From positions 1 through 37,604 of IMG/VR virus record IMGVR_UViG_3300037339_000081: a stretch of DNA of 37,604 bases; one strand, given 5' to 3'. Position numbers and translations under genes: made by a program. Below the pieces are notes generated by a model. The model saw only the letters and a program-made list of their open reading frames with translations. It was not told where the DNA came from and ran no database searches. Origin of the DNA: a virus. Of the stretch, positions 7,133 through 15,680 are shown one piece after another (within the stretch, counting starts at the first letter, position 1; each line of letters starts with the position of its first letter).

Positions 7133-9315
7133 CCTCGCGAAAGCGCGCCAGATTCGTCGTGGCGCTCGCGCTGGCGTTCGCCGGTGCGTCGCGCGCGCAG
7201 TATGTGATCGGCGAAGAGGCGGGCATTCTAGGCGGCGAGCAGGGGTTTTTTCGCTCGCCCGTCTTTGGTGCAGTCGTCCCTTCGACAACTTTCGACCTCG
7301 TCGCTGGCGCCACCACGCCGAACGATTTGAGCGACTCGCTAATCGTCAATTCTGTCAGCATGGACCTCGTCCTGGCGTGCGACGCGCAGGGCGTGTCGGG
7401 CACGTCGTGGACCTGCCGCAATGCCGGCGGCCCCGTCACGCTCAGCGAGGCGGGCACGGGCACGTCGCCGTCGTCGATCATCAACACGCCGTTCCACGCG
7501 CACGACAGCACCGAACGCGGCGAGCTCTACGTCTCCACGGGCAAGCGCCACGACGCAGCGTCGTCGTCGGCGTTCGACTTGACCACCGAAGACCTCGTCA
7601 TCGAGTACGTCGGGAAGCAGGGCGTCAGCGGCAGCGTCATCGTCGACAAGGGTCTCGGCGGCACCGACGGCTGGCGTTTTGCTCAGTCGGGCACCGCGTC
7701 GCTGGCGTTCTCTTTGCGAACGGCCTCGACGACGACGGCAGTGGGTGGCCCGACGGGGCACGTCGCGTCCTTCCTTCACGGCCTCGCCTTCGTCGACCGC
7801 TCAGAGGCGTCAACCAACGGCGCAGTCCTCTACATCAACGGCGCCCCTGGCACCGGCGCAGACCTCAGCACACGGTCGGCGACGCTGACCAACGCCTCGA
7901 CGCTGGCCATCGGCGCCGCCAGCGCAGGCACGGCGAACAACGCCAACGTCATCAGCCTGCGCGTCTGGAAATGCGCGGCCTGCTTTGCGGGCGGCGCGAA
8001 CAACCCCGCCCAATGGGCGCCCATCGCTCGCGCTCGCGCTGCTGTCGCGTGGGGCATCGACCCGACGACGGCAGCGGGCACACGCGGCCCCACCACGCTG
8101 ACGCGCGCGACGACTGGCAACGTCGACGTCGTCGACGGCAGCGTTCGCCACCTGTACATGACCGGCAACGGAGCGCCCCGCGTAGCCCGCCGCACGCATA
8201 GCGCAGGCACCGTCGTCGCCGGCTACATGAGCGAGCCTGCGGTGTCGAACATCGCCCTGCAAAGCGAGACGCTGGGCACGACGTGGGCCGCGATCACCGT
8301 CGGGGACAACGTGCTGGCGAACGCGTTTGCGGGCGCCGATTTGACCGTCACCGGCGACAACATCGACGGCAACAACAGCAGCGCCGAGCACGGACTCCGG
8401 CAGTCGATCACCGTGACGGCGGCGACACACACCTTCAGCGCGTGGGCGAAGACCGGGGCGCAAAACTTCGTCGCGCTCCGCAACGCCACCATCGCCAACG
8501 GCGTCGCTTGGTTTGACGTGGCGACGTGCACGTCGTCGTCATGCGTCGTCGGCGAGGACTGCGCCGCTGCCGTCGACACGGTGCAAGCCGGAGTATTGCA
8601 GGCGCGCGCGCAGCGGTGGCCCGTCGACACCACGGGCGACGGCGTCGCCGACGTCGACCTCTGCCGTGTCAGCATCAGCTACACGGGCACGGTGGCGGCG
8701 CACGACCACGACCTGCTGTGTGCGCCGAGCGATGGCGTGCTCGCGTACACCGACGCCGACGCCACTGCCGACTGCGGTTTCTGGGGCGTGCGCGTTGAGG
8801 CGTTCCCGATGATGACGTCCTATCTGTCGACGACGACGGTGGCGACCGCACGCAACGCCGACGACGTGCGCTTTGACGGTGCCTCGCACTACACGGGATC
8901 GCCGTCGACGCTCGACACCGTCGTGCTCTGCCCGCCGCATAACACTGAAACCACGGCTACTTTTGCGAGCATCGGCACGGGCGCGGCCAATTATGCGCGT
9001 CTCGGCGTCGATGCTGCCAATGACCGCGCACTAGCCGAGGCGACGGTGACGACGCAGCAGTGGTCGATCATCGCTGGCAGCGGCGACGTGAGCGATGGTG
9101 CCTCCCATCGACTACGGCAGACCATGGCGACCAACGACATCGTCGCCTACTATGACGGCGCCAGCATCGGCACGGACACGTCGGCGACGCTGCCTTCTAC
9201 TGCGTCGTCATTCATCTACTTGGGCACGACGGGCTCGACGGCAGCGGCGTCTGCGTGTTTGCTGTCCCGTGTTCGCCTGTGGTCGAGCATCGTGACGCCT
9301 TCGGTGACCCCATGA
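7129..9315 (+). CDS. Secreted multi-domain lectin-like protein (LamG/CBM-like repeats)
   Basis: A 728-residue protein starting at the GTG that overlaps the previous stop. Residues 1-24 form a Sec-type signal peptide: basic VTSRKRAR, hydrophobic VVALALAFAGA, then SRA before Gln. The body contains three beta-sandwich segments: a concanavalin/LamG-like domain at about 120-285 (DLVIEYVGKQG, GAVLYINGAPG, VISLRVWKC), a carbohydrate-binding-like domain at about 370-580 (LRQSITVTAATHTFSAWAK, then WGVRVEAFPMMTSYLSTTTVATARNAD, a phrase typical of phage binding domains), and a second LamG-like domain at about 600-720. Many Cys are present. In most phages such domains are on virion fibres; a signal peptide is unusual, so it may act at the infected cell's surface. 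It ends in ATGA overlap with the next gene. Confidence 0.65.
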   Translation: MTSRKRARFVVALALAFAGASRAQYVIGEEAGILGGEQGFFRSPVFGAVVPSTTFDLVAGATTPNDLSDSLIVNSVSMDLVLACDAQGVSGTSWTCRNAGGPVTLSEAGTGTSPSSIINTPFHAHDSTERGELYVSTGKRHDAASSSAFDLTTEDLVIEYVGKQGVSGSVIVDKGLGGTDGWRFAQSGTASLAFSLRTASTTTAVGGPTGHVASFLHGLAFVDRSEASTNGAVLYINGAPGTGADLSTRSATLTNASTLAIGAASAGTANNANVISLRVWKCAACFAGGANNPAQWAPIARARAAVAWGIDPTTAAGTRGPTTLTRATTGNVDVVDGSVRHLYMTGNGAPRVARRTHSAGTVVAGYMSEPAVSNIALQSETLGTTWAAITVGDNVLANAFAGADLTVTGDNIDGNNSSAEHGLRQSITVTAATHTFSAWAKTGAQNFVALRNATIANGVAWFDVATCTSSSCVVGEDCAAAVDTVQAGVLQARAQRWPVDTTGDGVADVDLCRVSISYTGTVAAHDHDLLCAPSDGVLAYTDADATADCGFWGVRVEAFPMMTSYLSTTTVATARNADDVRFDGASHYTGSPSTLDTVVLCPPHNTETTATFASIGTGAANYARLGVDAANDRALAEATVTTQQWSIIAGSGDVSDGASHRLRQTMATNDIVAYYDGASIGTDTSATLPSTASSFIYLGTTGSTAAASACLLSRVRLWSSIVTPSVTP

Positions 9316-9833
9316 ACCGCTCTTTGGCTGCATTCCTCGTCGCTGTCGGCGGCACCGTCGCCGGTGGCTTCGCCCTTCTCTCGTCGTCGCTGTCTCCGTC
9401 GGGTCAGTATCTTGTCGAGTGTGCGCCCGACGACGGCGATTGCGTGCTCGTCACCGTGCCAGCGCAGGATCAATGCGCCGTGCTGCTTGAAGGCGGCGGC
9501 GATCGGCCGGGCGAAGTGTCGGGCCTTGACGGCGACGGCGCGCAAGCGGCGCGCGCGTTGTTTGCGATGCTGGAAACAAGCGCCATCAGCGGTTTTCGCA
9601 CGATCGTCGACGGTGCGGGCTGCAAGGTCGCGATCGCCCTTTCACGCGAGCAAGCGCGCACCTGGCGTGCTACACTCACGGGCGAGGCCGACGGCAGCGC
9701 CGTACAAGAGGCTGTCGCGATCCTCACTCCTGCCACCGCGACCGGCGTGCCGGTACAGTGGGGCGGCGCTCCCTCGCCCGAGGAACGGGTCGAGGCGTTC
9801 GATCTGTCAGCAGTCGACGCAGGGGTGCCGTAG
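9312..9833 (+). CDS. Membrane-anchored Cys-containing protein ahead of lysis genes
   Basis: A 173-residue protein whose ATG overlaps the preceding stop (ATGA). MNRSLAAFLVAVGGTVAGGFALL is an N-terminal signal anchor. The exported part has four Cys (VECAPDDGDCVLV, DQCAVLL, GAGCKVAI) and a helical segment near residues 75-90. It is beta/alpha mixed and has no enzyme motif that I recognise. Position just before the TM/coiled-coil and holin-like genes could mean a role in envelope disruption; similarity of the N terminus to the protein at 6731 suggests both are exported together. Function unknown. Confidence 0.6.
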   Translation: MNRSLAAFLVAVGGTVAGGFALLSSSLSPSGQYLVECAPDDGDCVLVTVPAQDQCAVLLEGGGDRPGEVSGLDGDGAQAARALFAMLETSAISGFRTIVDGAGCKVAIALSREQARTWRATLTGEADGSAVQEAVAILTPATATGVPVQWGGAPSPEERVEAFDLSAVDAGVP

Positions 9834-9835
9834 CC

Positions 9836-10075
9836 ATGGAGCAGATCGCCGCCGCTATCCTTTCGGCCGTTGCCGGCGCCGCTGCGGCGTGGGCCACGAC
9901 GCAAAGCCGCATCAAGCGGCTGGAAGAAGTGGCGACGGAGCTCAAGGCCGACAAGGCAAGTAAGGAAAGCCTCGACGCCGTGCGCTCTGCTGTCGATCGA
10001 CTGCGCGAAGATCTTGACAAGCGGTTTGACCGCTTGGAAGACGCAATCAAATCGATGGGGAAGCCGCATGCTTGA
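9836..10075 (+). CDS. TM plus coiled-coil protein (spanin- or holin-accessory-like)
   Basis: A 79-residue protein starting at the ATG at 9836, two bases after the previous stop. An N-terminal hydrophobic helix (about residues 4-21, IAAAILSAVAGAAAAWA) is followed by a strongly charged coiled coil (about 24-75, IKRLEEVATELKADKASKES onward). This one-TM plus periplasmic or cytoplasmic coil plan occurs in inner-membrane spanins and in holin-associated proteins. It overlaps the holin-like gene by eight bases. Its place in a lysis cassette is well supported; the exact role is not. Confidence 0.6.
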   Translation: MEQIAAAILSAVAGAAAAWATTQSRIKRLEEVATELKADKASKESLDAVRSAVDRLREDLDKRFDRLEDAIKSMGKPHA

Positions 10076-10289
10076 AAATATTCTTGTCGACGTCGCCAGC
10101 CCGCACACGCTGGCCAACATCGTCGCCGTGTTGCTGGCGCTCTTTGCCCGCGACGTCGTCGTGGGCGCGCTGCGCGCGCTGGCAAAGAAGGTCAAGGAAG
10201 ACCGCGATCCAAGCAACGATTGGCTGGCCGACGCCGCCCTCGTCGTCGTCAACGCCATTGAGCGCGTCAAGCTGCCGGGTCGCCGGTGA
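10068..10289 (+). CDS. Holin-like small membrane protein
   Basis: A 73-residue protein with one clear hydrophobic segment (residues about 13-37, TLANIVAVLLALFARDVVVGALRAL) followed by a charged, mostly helical C terminus (KKVKEDRDPSNDW). Holins are small membrane proteins that trigger lysis timing, and this gene lies directly before the endolysin gene, overlapping it by four bases (GTGA). Only one strong TM is evident, so class III holin or an accessory protein are both possible. Confidence 0.55.
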   Translation: MLENILVDVASPHTLANIVAVLLALFARDVVVGALRALAKKVKEDRDPSNDWLADAALVVVNAIERVKLPGRR

Positions 10290-10822
10290 GCTCGCGCTAC
10301 AAACAGGCCGATCCGCGCTGGTCGCAGACCACGCTGGGCCATGGCCCATCTACGATCGGGCGCTCGGGCTGCATGCTCGTGAGCCTGTGCGAGGCCGCGC
10401 GCATGCTGCGCGGCGTGGAGATGCCGCCGCCGCTCCTGAATGCGGCGGGCATTGAGCGCGGCGGGTTTCTGCATTCGATGGCGATCACAAAGGACCTAGG
10501 CGCCATGGCGGGGCTCGTCGTCGGCGACCCGATCAAGGGCGAGGAAACGTCGCTGCGCGGCGTGATCGGCGAGACGCTGCGCGGTGGCGGGCTTGTGATC
10601 GTGCACGTCGACCACACCGGCGACGCCTTCGGCGACCACTTCGTCGTCGTGCACGCTGAGAGCCACGACGCCAGCGGCAACAAGCGATTGACCTACGCCG
10701 ACCCAGCGACGGGCCGCGACGCTGAGCTTGACGCGGTTAACTTGACGGGCTCGACGGTGTGGGGGACACGCGTCAAGACCTATCGCGTGCGCAGCGTTCG
10801 GAGCGTCCACGCCGCGCAATAG
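10286..10822 (+). CDS. Endolysin, Cys-His peptidase (C39-like) type
   Basis: A 178-residue protein starting at the GTG overlapping the holin-like stop. The layout matches papain-like/C39-type peptidases used as endolysins: an N-terminal segment YKQADPRWSQTTLG, the catalytic Cys in GRSGCMLVSLCEAA (C29), the catalytic His in GDHFVVVHA (H118), and an Asp in TYADPATGR (about residue 138) completing the triad. It should cut peptide cross-links of peptidoglycan. No signal peptide or wall-binding domain is seen, which fits release by the adjacent holin. Confidence 0.75.
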   Translation: MSSRYKQADPRWSQTTLGHGPSTIGRSGCMLVSLCEAARMLRGVEMPPPLLNAAGIERGGFLHSMAITKDLGAMAGLVVGDPIKGEETSLRGVIGETLRGGGLVIVHVDHTGDAFGDHFVVVHAESHDASGNKRLTYADPATGRDAELDAVNLTGSTVWGTRVKTYRVRSVRSVHAAQ

Positions 10823-10830
10823 GGGGCAGC

Positions 10831-11628
10831 GTGACGACGAAGAAGAAGCCAGCGAAGGCGCAGGCCAAGGGGCTTACGCGCGCCGACGTCGAGCACGTCA
10901 TGGTGTGCAGCGACGTCCACGTCCCGTTTCATGACCCGTTCGCCTGGCGCGCGTTCTTGTTGCGCCTCGAGGACGCCAAGCCCGACCGCCTCGTCATCAA
11001 TGGCGACTTTGCCGATTTCCTGTCCGTGTCGCTGCACGAAGACGGGCAACCGGCGCCAGAATTTGCCGCTGAGGTCGAAGCCGTGCGCGCTGAGCTTTCC
11101 ACGCTGCGGCGGCTGATGGGCAAGCGCCCGATTCACTACGTTGAAGGCAACCACGAAAATCGCTATGCGCGGTACGTCAGCAAAAAGGCCCCGACGCTGC
11201 GCGGGCGCGAGACGTGGCAGTCGGCGCTGGGGCTCGTCGATTTAGCCATTGAAACGACGCCCTACGGCAAAGTTCACAAGATCGGGCACCTCGGTTTCAC
11301 GCACGGCGTCTACGCCGGCGACGCCTACGCGAAGCAGCACCTGCTGCGCTATGGCATGAGCCTAGTCATTGGGCACTGTCACCGCGCGCAAATCCACACG
11401 ATCCCCGTCGCCGGGCCTGAAGGCTCGCAGCATGTACGCGGTGGCTTCGGCATCCCGTGCTTGGCGCCCGTCGACGAGGCGCCGTACCTGAAGGGGCCGA
11501 CAGGATGGACGCAAGGCCATGGCGAGTTTTGGATCGAGCCCGCGTCTGGGCGTTTCACCGCCGACGTCGTCATCTACACCGGGCAACGTTTTTGGCGCGG
11601 GGGCAAGTGCTACGACGGGAGGGCATGA
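10831..11628 (+). CDS. Calcineurin-like metallophosphoesterase
   Basis: A 265-residue enzyme with the complete metallophosphoesterase motif set: SDVH (D28, H30), NGDFAD (D59), GNHEN (N107, H108), FTHG (H158) and GHCH (H182, H184). These residues bind two metal ions and hydrolyse phosphomono- or diesters; the substrate is not shown by the sequence. A basic Lys-rich N terminus precedes the fold. The GTG at 10831 follows GGGGGCAG (10823-10830) and lies eight bases after the endolysin stop. Phage members of this family are thought to act on nucleic acids or nucleotides; here it is unusually set between lysis and head-tail genes. Confidence 0.85.
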   Translation: MTTKKKPAKAQAKGLTRADVEHVMVCSDVHVPFHDPFAWRAFLLRLEDAKPDRLVINGDFADFLSVSLHEDGQPAPEFAAEVEAVRAELSTLRRLMGKRPIHYVEGNHENRYARYVSKKAPTLRGRETWQSALGLVDLAIETTPYGKVHKIGHLGFTHGVYAGDAYAKQHLLRYGMSLVIGHCHRAQIHTIPVAGPEGSQHVRGGFGIPCLAPVDEAPYLKGPTGWTQGHGEFWIEPASGRFTADVVIYTGQRFWRGGKCYDGRA

Positions 11629-11870
11629 TGGATCTGATCGACGTCATCGTGACGATCGTTGAATGCGTCGCCGTCGGCTTTGGCATGGAAGTCGGCGCCG
11701 TCGTGGCGAAGGTGCTGTCCGTGCGTCTGCTAAATGGGGCGTCGCCGGTCACTGTGCACGACGTGGACGACGAAGAGGATGAAGAGGAGAGCGAGAAGAA
11801 GAAGCGCCAGCGACGGGCCGCGCGCGGGTCGGGGGGGCCGTCGACACCCACCGGCGTTCGTGCTACATAA
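11625..11870 (+). CDS. Small membrane protein with acidic/basic tail
   Basis: An 81-residue protein whose ATG overlaps the phosphoesterase stop (ATGA at 11625-11628; a second in-frame ATG follows at once). Residues about 3-33 are hydrophobic (LIDVIVTIVECVAVGFG), then comes an acidic cluster DDEEDEEESE and a basic run KKKRQRRAAR. It could be a holin or anti-holin belonging to the lysis cassette, or a membrane-tethering factor. No family recognised. Confidence 0.55.
   Translation: MMDLIDVIVTIVECVAVGFGMEVGAVVAKVLSVRLLNGASPVTVHDVDDEEDEEESEKKKRQRRAARGSGGPSTPTGVRAT
11841..11870 (+). promoter_or_regulatory. Candidate promoter ahead of head-tail connector/tail genes
   Basis: TCGACA (11841-11846), 17 bases, TACATA (11864-11869). 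TGCTACATAA resembles the 14-mer found before the portal and scaffold genes. The next ATG is at 11877, so transcripts from here would be almost leaderless. It overlaps the end of the preceding gene. Weak evidence on its own; recurrence of TACATAA gives the support. Confidence 0.35.
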
Positions 11871-11876
11871 GTACCT

Positions 11877-12782
11877 ATGCTGCGCGTGCTGCTCAACTCG
11901 ACCGAGACGATTACGTCGTATCCTCGGCTCCACGCCGATACGGTGCTGACCTCGCACGTCGCCACCTCCGCCACCGCGCGCCGCGTTGGCCCTGGCGCCA
12001 GCGACGACCCAGCTGCCTACGTCGCGGCTACCGTCGATCCTATCAGCACGACGACGCAGGGCGCCCATCAAGAGGGCGACGATTCGGTTACGGTCGCGCA
12101 GGCGCAGACGTGGGTCGCCGGCCGGCGGTACCTGATCACGGACGCCACGCGCGGCGTCGAAATCGTCGTCGTCGCGTCAAAGTCGGGTAGCTCAACTGAA
12201 CTGTGGCTCGCCGAGCCGCTGATCAGCGACATCGGCAACAACTCCACAGTCCGGGGTATCGCCGTCTCGGTGGCGCTCACGGCGACGCAGACCAACACCG
12301 TCGGCGCCGGCTACGTCCTTTTTCGCGCGACCATCGACGGCGTGGTGCGGGAGTGGGAAGAGCCATTCCGCGTCGTCCGGCGCATCACGTCGGTCGCGCT
12401 GACGCCCACCCACCTCACGCAAGCCTTCCCGGTCGTGCGCAAACTGGCGAGCGCCACCGACACGACGCTGGAAGAGGCCATCAACGCCGCGTGGCATCAC
12501 CTCGTCGTGCCCGCGCTGGCAGCGCGTGGCGTACTCGATGAAGACATCATGACCGACGACGTCGTCGAGCCGATGCACGCGGCGGCGACGGTGCTGCACC
12601 TGGCGCGGCAGTGGCCGCAGGCATCGGCCGAGTATGTGACCCGACTTGAAGCCACCTACGAGCAAAGCAAGGCCACGACGTGGGATCGCATCGATTTCCT
12701 CACGGCGCCGCAGGATGCGGTCACACCTGACGCACCGAACCCGGGCACGCAAGGTCCGCGCTACGTCGGGATCACGCGATGA
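11877..12782 (+). CDS. Putative head-tail connector / neck protein
   Basis: A 301-residue protein. The N-terminal two thirds are beta-rich (GRRYLITDATRGVEIVVVAS, AGYVLFRATIDGVVREWEEPF) and the C-terminal third is helical (residues about 190-270, TLEEAINAAWHHLVVPAL, AAATVLHLARQWP), resembling the helical bundles of phage head-tail adaptors. It overlaps the next gene by four bases. Position before a tail-terminator-sized gene and the tail tube supports a connector role, but I do not recognise the family. Confidence 0.5.
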   Translation: MLRVLLNSTETITSYPRLHADTVLTSHVATSATARRVGPGASDDPAAYVAATVDPISTTTQGAHQEGDDSVTVAQAQTWVAGRRYLITDATRGVEIVVVASKSGSSTELWLAEPLISDIGNNSTVRGIAVSVALTATQTNTVGAGYVLFRATIDGVVREWEEPFRVVRRITSVALTPTHLTQAFPVVRKLASATDTTLEEAINAAWHHLVVPALAARGVLDEDIMTDDVVEPMHAAATVLHLARQWPQASAEYVTRLEATYEQSKATTWDRIDFLTAPQDAVTPDAPNPGTQGPRYVGITR

Positions 12783-13228
12783 GCTGGGCCGCTGCGCGCC
12801 CGGTGCTTGTGTCGATCGTCGGCGGCGTCGCCCCGACGGTGAAGCGGCAAGGCTTGCCTGCGAAGTTCAAGCACGACGACAACGGAGACGAAGCCAACCC
12901 GATCGGAGACTCGCGCCGCTACTGGCTGGCGCTCAAGAGTGGCAACGCGATCGGTCACGTCCAGCCGACGGCGACGCGCTACAAGATGGCGGTTGACGTC
13001 GTCGTGGAATACGTTGTTGACGTCGACAGCGCGACGATGGACCTTGCCATTGGAGAAGACGCGGTGGAGCTTATCCGCGCGCTCGCGTCGTCGTCCAACT
13101 GGCAACGCCCCACCTCGACCATTGTCGCTGTCTCGCCGGCCGGTGACAGCCTCGGGCCTTTCGTCGTCGAAGACGTCGAAGGCGGTAAGCGGCTGCGCAT
13201 CACCCTAGACGTGGAGATCTACCGATGA
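12779..13228 (+). CDS. Putative tail terminator / tail completion protein
   Basis: A 149-residue protein starting at the ATG overlapping the previous stop and itself overlapping the tail tube gene by four bases. Size, an alpha/beta pattern with VDVVVEYVVDVDSATMD and a final ITLDVEIYR strand, and position directly before the tail tube gene match tail terminator proteins (lambda gpU-type role), which cap the growing tail and join it to the head. No unique motif identifies it. Confidence 0.5.
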   Translation: MSWAAARPVLVSIVGGVAPTVKRQGLPAKFKHDDNGDEANPIGDSRRYWLALKSGNAIGHVQPTATRYKMAVDVVVEYVVDVDSATMDLAIGEDAVELIRALASSSNWQRPTSTIVAVSPAGDSLGPFVVEDVEGGKRLRITLDVEIYR

Positions 13229-14469
13229 CCGATATCAGCCGCCTTCAAACCCTCCGTTACGCGCTGCACACCAACACCACCACGTTCACCGGCACGCCTG
13301 GCACGCTGGTGCCCCTGCAAATCACGGACGAGGCGTCTTCGTTCTTGCCGCGCCAACGCACGCCGATTGACCGCTCGCTGCGGTCGCTGTCTGGTCGTCG
13401 CTTCGCGCATATCCGCGGCGCGCAGGACGTCGGCGACCTGACGGTCGCCACCGAGTTCAAGGGCGTGAACGGCAACACGGGCGCGGCTGTCGCCGATTGG
13501 GAAATGAAGATGGAGCAGGGCTACCTGCTCGCCTCGCTCTTCGGCGCGGTGGCGCCTGCGACGACGGGCGCGGCGCCGACGATTGCGGCCGCTGGCCACA
13601 CGCCAGCGTCGGGCATCGTGGCGTTCACCGCTGCGGCCAACGTGCAAAACGGCGCCGTGATCGGCTTCGCCACGGCGTCGGGCTTTCAGGTTGGACGCGT
13701 CGCTTCGGGCGGCGGCGCCGCGACTACGACGGTCACGCTGGACCATCCGTACACCGGCGCGCCCACGACGGCGGCGACGGTTTACCGCTTCGGCGTCTAC
13801 ACCGTAAGCGATAGCGTGACGTCGCACGTCCACGCGTTCTTTGCCGCTGAGGGCGAGGATTGGCGCCGCGACTACTTCGGCTGCGCGCCAATGTCGATGA
13901 ACATCGGAATCCCCAACACAGGCGCGCTTACAATGTCGTCGGTTTTCTCGCCGTCGACGTGGTCGGACGTTGCCGAAGCGAATCCCGCTTACGCCGACCC
14001 GACGGCGGGCAGTCCGATTGTGACCGACGGCGCGTACTTCCGGCTCGACGGCGTGGAGTACCTGCTGCGCAACGCGTCGATCACGTACAACTGCGCGACC
14101 GCCATCCGCGAGACGGCGTCGAAGACGAATGGGCGCCTTGGTGGCGTCTGCGGCACCGGCGACGGCAAGAGCTTCATGATCGAGGGCGAACTGTACATCG
14201 GCGACAACGCGGGCAACATTGGAGAAGCGCAGGACAACCTGGGCACGCCCACGCTGTCGGCGATGCTTGGCAGCGACGTCGCTGCGGGTCAGGTGTCGAC
14301 CGCGCGCGAGGTCGCCTTGCAGGTCGGCACCGAGATCGGCGGCTGCGTGTATGCGCTGCTACCGACCGCCGACTTCCGCGCGACGGTGCAGAACTCAGGC
14401 GCCTTCCCTGTCGTGCGCTTCCAAGCGATGGGCACCGGCGCGTTGCCTGCGGTCTTGGCGGTGGGCTAA
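13225..14469 (+). CDS. Major tail (tube) protein
   Basis: A 414-residue beta-rich protein. Features of phage tail tube proteins include an early DVGDLTVATEFKGVNGNTG segment, SFMIEGELYIGDNAGN near residue 315, and a surface-exposed Thr/Ala-rich inserted domain around residues 115-190, similar to Ig-like decorations of tube proteins. It lies between the tail-terminator candidate and the tail chaperones/tape measure, the usual place. It is larger than a minimal tube protein (about 150-250 residues), which fits the inserted domain. Confidence 0.65.
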   Translation: MTDISRLQTLRYALHTNTTTFTGTPGTLVPLQITDEASSFLPRQRTPIDRSLRSLSGRRFAHIRGAQDVGDLTVATEFKGVNGNTGAAVADWEMKMEQGYLLASLFGAVAPATTGAAPTIAAAGHTPASGIVAFTAAANVQNGAVIGFATASGFQVGRVASGGGAATTTVTLDHPYTGAPTTAATVYRFGVYTVSDSVTSHVHAFFAAEGEDWRRDYFGCAPMSMNIGIPNTGALTMSSVFSPSTWSDVAEANPAYADPTAGSPIVTDGAYFRLDGVEYLLRNASITYNCATAIRETASKTNGRLGGVCGTGDGKSFMIEGELYIGDNAGNIGEAQDNLGTPTLSAMLGSDVAAGQVSTAREVALQVGTEIGGCVYALLPTADFRATVQNSGAFPVVRFQAMGTGALPAVLAVG

Positions 14470-14472
14470 GCC

Positions 14473-15468
14473 GTGCCGTATTCGACGCAGCGAGGCACCG
14501 ACGGCGCCGAGCGGTACCGCATCCGAAAAGTGGATGCGCGCCTCGCTACGATCGAAGACGATTTAGACAGCGGCGTGATCGGCGGCGGTGGCGGCGGTGG
14601 CGCACCCACCGGCGCCGCCTACGTCACGATCGGCAGCAACGCGACGCTGACCGCTGAACGCGCGCTGACGCAGGGCAGCGGCATCGTGATCACCGATGCC
14701 GGTGCAAACAGCACCGTAACGATCTCCGCATCGGGCGACGCTGCCGACCTGACGTCGGGCACCCTGCCGGCGGCGCGAATGCCTGCTCTGACCGGCGACG
14801 TGACGACAACGGTTGGCACGGTGTCGACGTCGATCATTGCTGGCGCCGTAACGAACGCAAAACTGGCCGACGTGCCCACGGCGACATTTAAGGGCCGGAC
14901 GACCGCCGGCACTGGCGACCCCGAAGACCTGACGGCGACGCAGGCAACGGCGCTGCTCAATCTTTTCTCGTCGACGCTAAAGGGCCTTGTGCCGCTGTCG
15001 GGCGGCGGCACGACGAACTTCTTGCGCGCCGATGGGACGTGGGCGGCTCCCCTTGGCGGTGGCGGTGGCGGCGCCAACGTCGGCACTGCTACCATCGATT
15101 TTGGCGCGTTCCCCGGCGCGTCCCACGCCACGGTCGTCGTCACCGGGCAGGCCGCAATCGTCGCCGGCAGCGTCGTGCAAGCATGGATTCGCCCGGTGGC
15201 GACGGCAGACCATAGCGCCGACGAGCACATGCTTGAGACGCTGAAGGTCCATGCCGCCAACATCGTCGCCGGCATCGGGTTCACGGTGAACGCATTCAAC
15301 GCCGGCACCATCAACGAGCCCGACGTAGCCGCCGTGAGCCGAGACGCCGTTTCCCAGCAGGCTGCGCGACCCGGTGGTCGAGGTCAACAGAACGCGGCTG
15401 GCAGTGACAAAGGCGGCAAGGGCACCCGCATCTATGGGCAATGGACCATCGCATGGTCGTGGAGCTGA
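14473..15468 (+). CDS. Tail fibre-like structural protein
   Basis: A 331-residue protein starting at GTG 14473, three bases after the previous stop. After a short coiled coil (RYRIRKVDARLATIEDDLDSG) comes a run of glycines, then fibre-type repeats: TAERALTQGSGIVITDAGANS, LTGDVTTTVGTVSTSIIAGAV, NAKLADVPTATFKGRTTAGT, FLRADGTWAAP. These phrases are common in phage tail fibres. A second Gly run (about residues 197-203) leads to a C-terminal beta domain, the likely tip or binding part. It lies in the tail operon, unusually upstream of the tape measure. Confidence 0.7.
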   Translation: MPYSTQRGTDGAERYRIRKVDARLATIEDDLDSGVIGGGGGGGAPTGAAYVTIGSNATLTAERALTQGSGIVITDAGANSTVTISASGDAADLTSGTLPAARMPALTGDVTTTVGTVSTSIIAGAVTNAKLADVPTATFKGRTTAGTGDPEDLTATQATALLNLFSSTLKGLVPLSGGGTTNFLRADGTWAAPLGGGGGGANVGTATIDFGAFPGASHATVVVTGQAAIVAGSVVQAWIRPVATADHSADEHMLETLKVHAANIVAGIGFTVNAFNAGTINEPDVAAVSRDAVSQQAARPGGRGQQNAAGSDKGGKGTRIYGQWTIAWSWS

Positions 15469-15470
15469 CA

Positions 15471-15677
15471 ATGGCAGTGCTTTTCTCGTCGACGTCGCGC
15501 GATGACGCGCAGACCTATCAGGCCAGCATCGCCACCCAATGGCCGCTGGCTGAGGTGCGTCCCAATGGCGACGCATGGGAGGTCCACGATTTGCCAGAGG
15601 GTTACTTCGCAGGCGCGGTGTTCGACGCTATCGTCGATCGCGTCATCGAAAAACTGACCCAGCAACAGGGAGGATAA
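15471..15677 (+). CDS. Small hypothetical protein in tail operon (68 aa)
   Basis: A 68-residue protein (begins MAVLFSSTSRDDAQ). The ATG at 15471 is preferred: GGAG lies about seven bases upstream and the spacing to the fibre gene is two bases; an upstream in-frame ATG at 15441 would overlap the fibre gene. It is mixed alpha/beta and ends in a helix VFDAIVDRVIEKLTQQQGG. A tiny accessory or chaperone for the neighbouring fibre proteins is possible; function unknown. Confidence 0.55.
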   Translation: MAVLFSSTSRDDAQTYQASIATQWPLAEVRPNGDAWEVHDLPEGYFAGAVFDAIVDRVIEKLTQQQGG

Positions 15678-15680
15678 GGC

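Noticed and set aside
7377-8201. Second plus-strand frame (His/Arg-rich) inside the secreted protein gene
   Set aside because: No ribosome site or recognisable motif; composition is typical of an out-of-frame translation of Gly/Thr/Ala-rich coding DNA.
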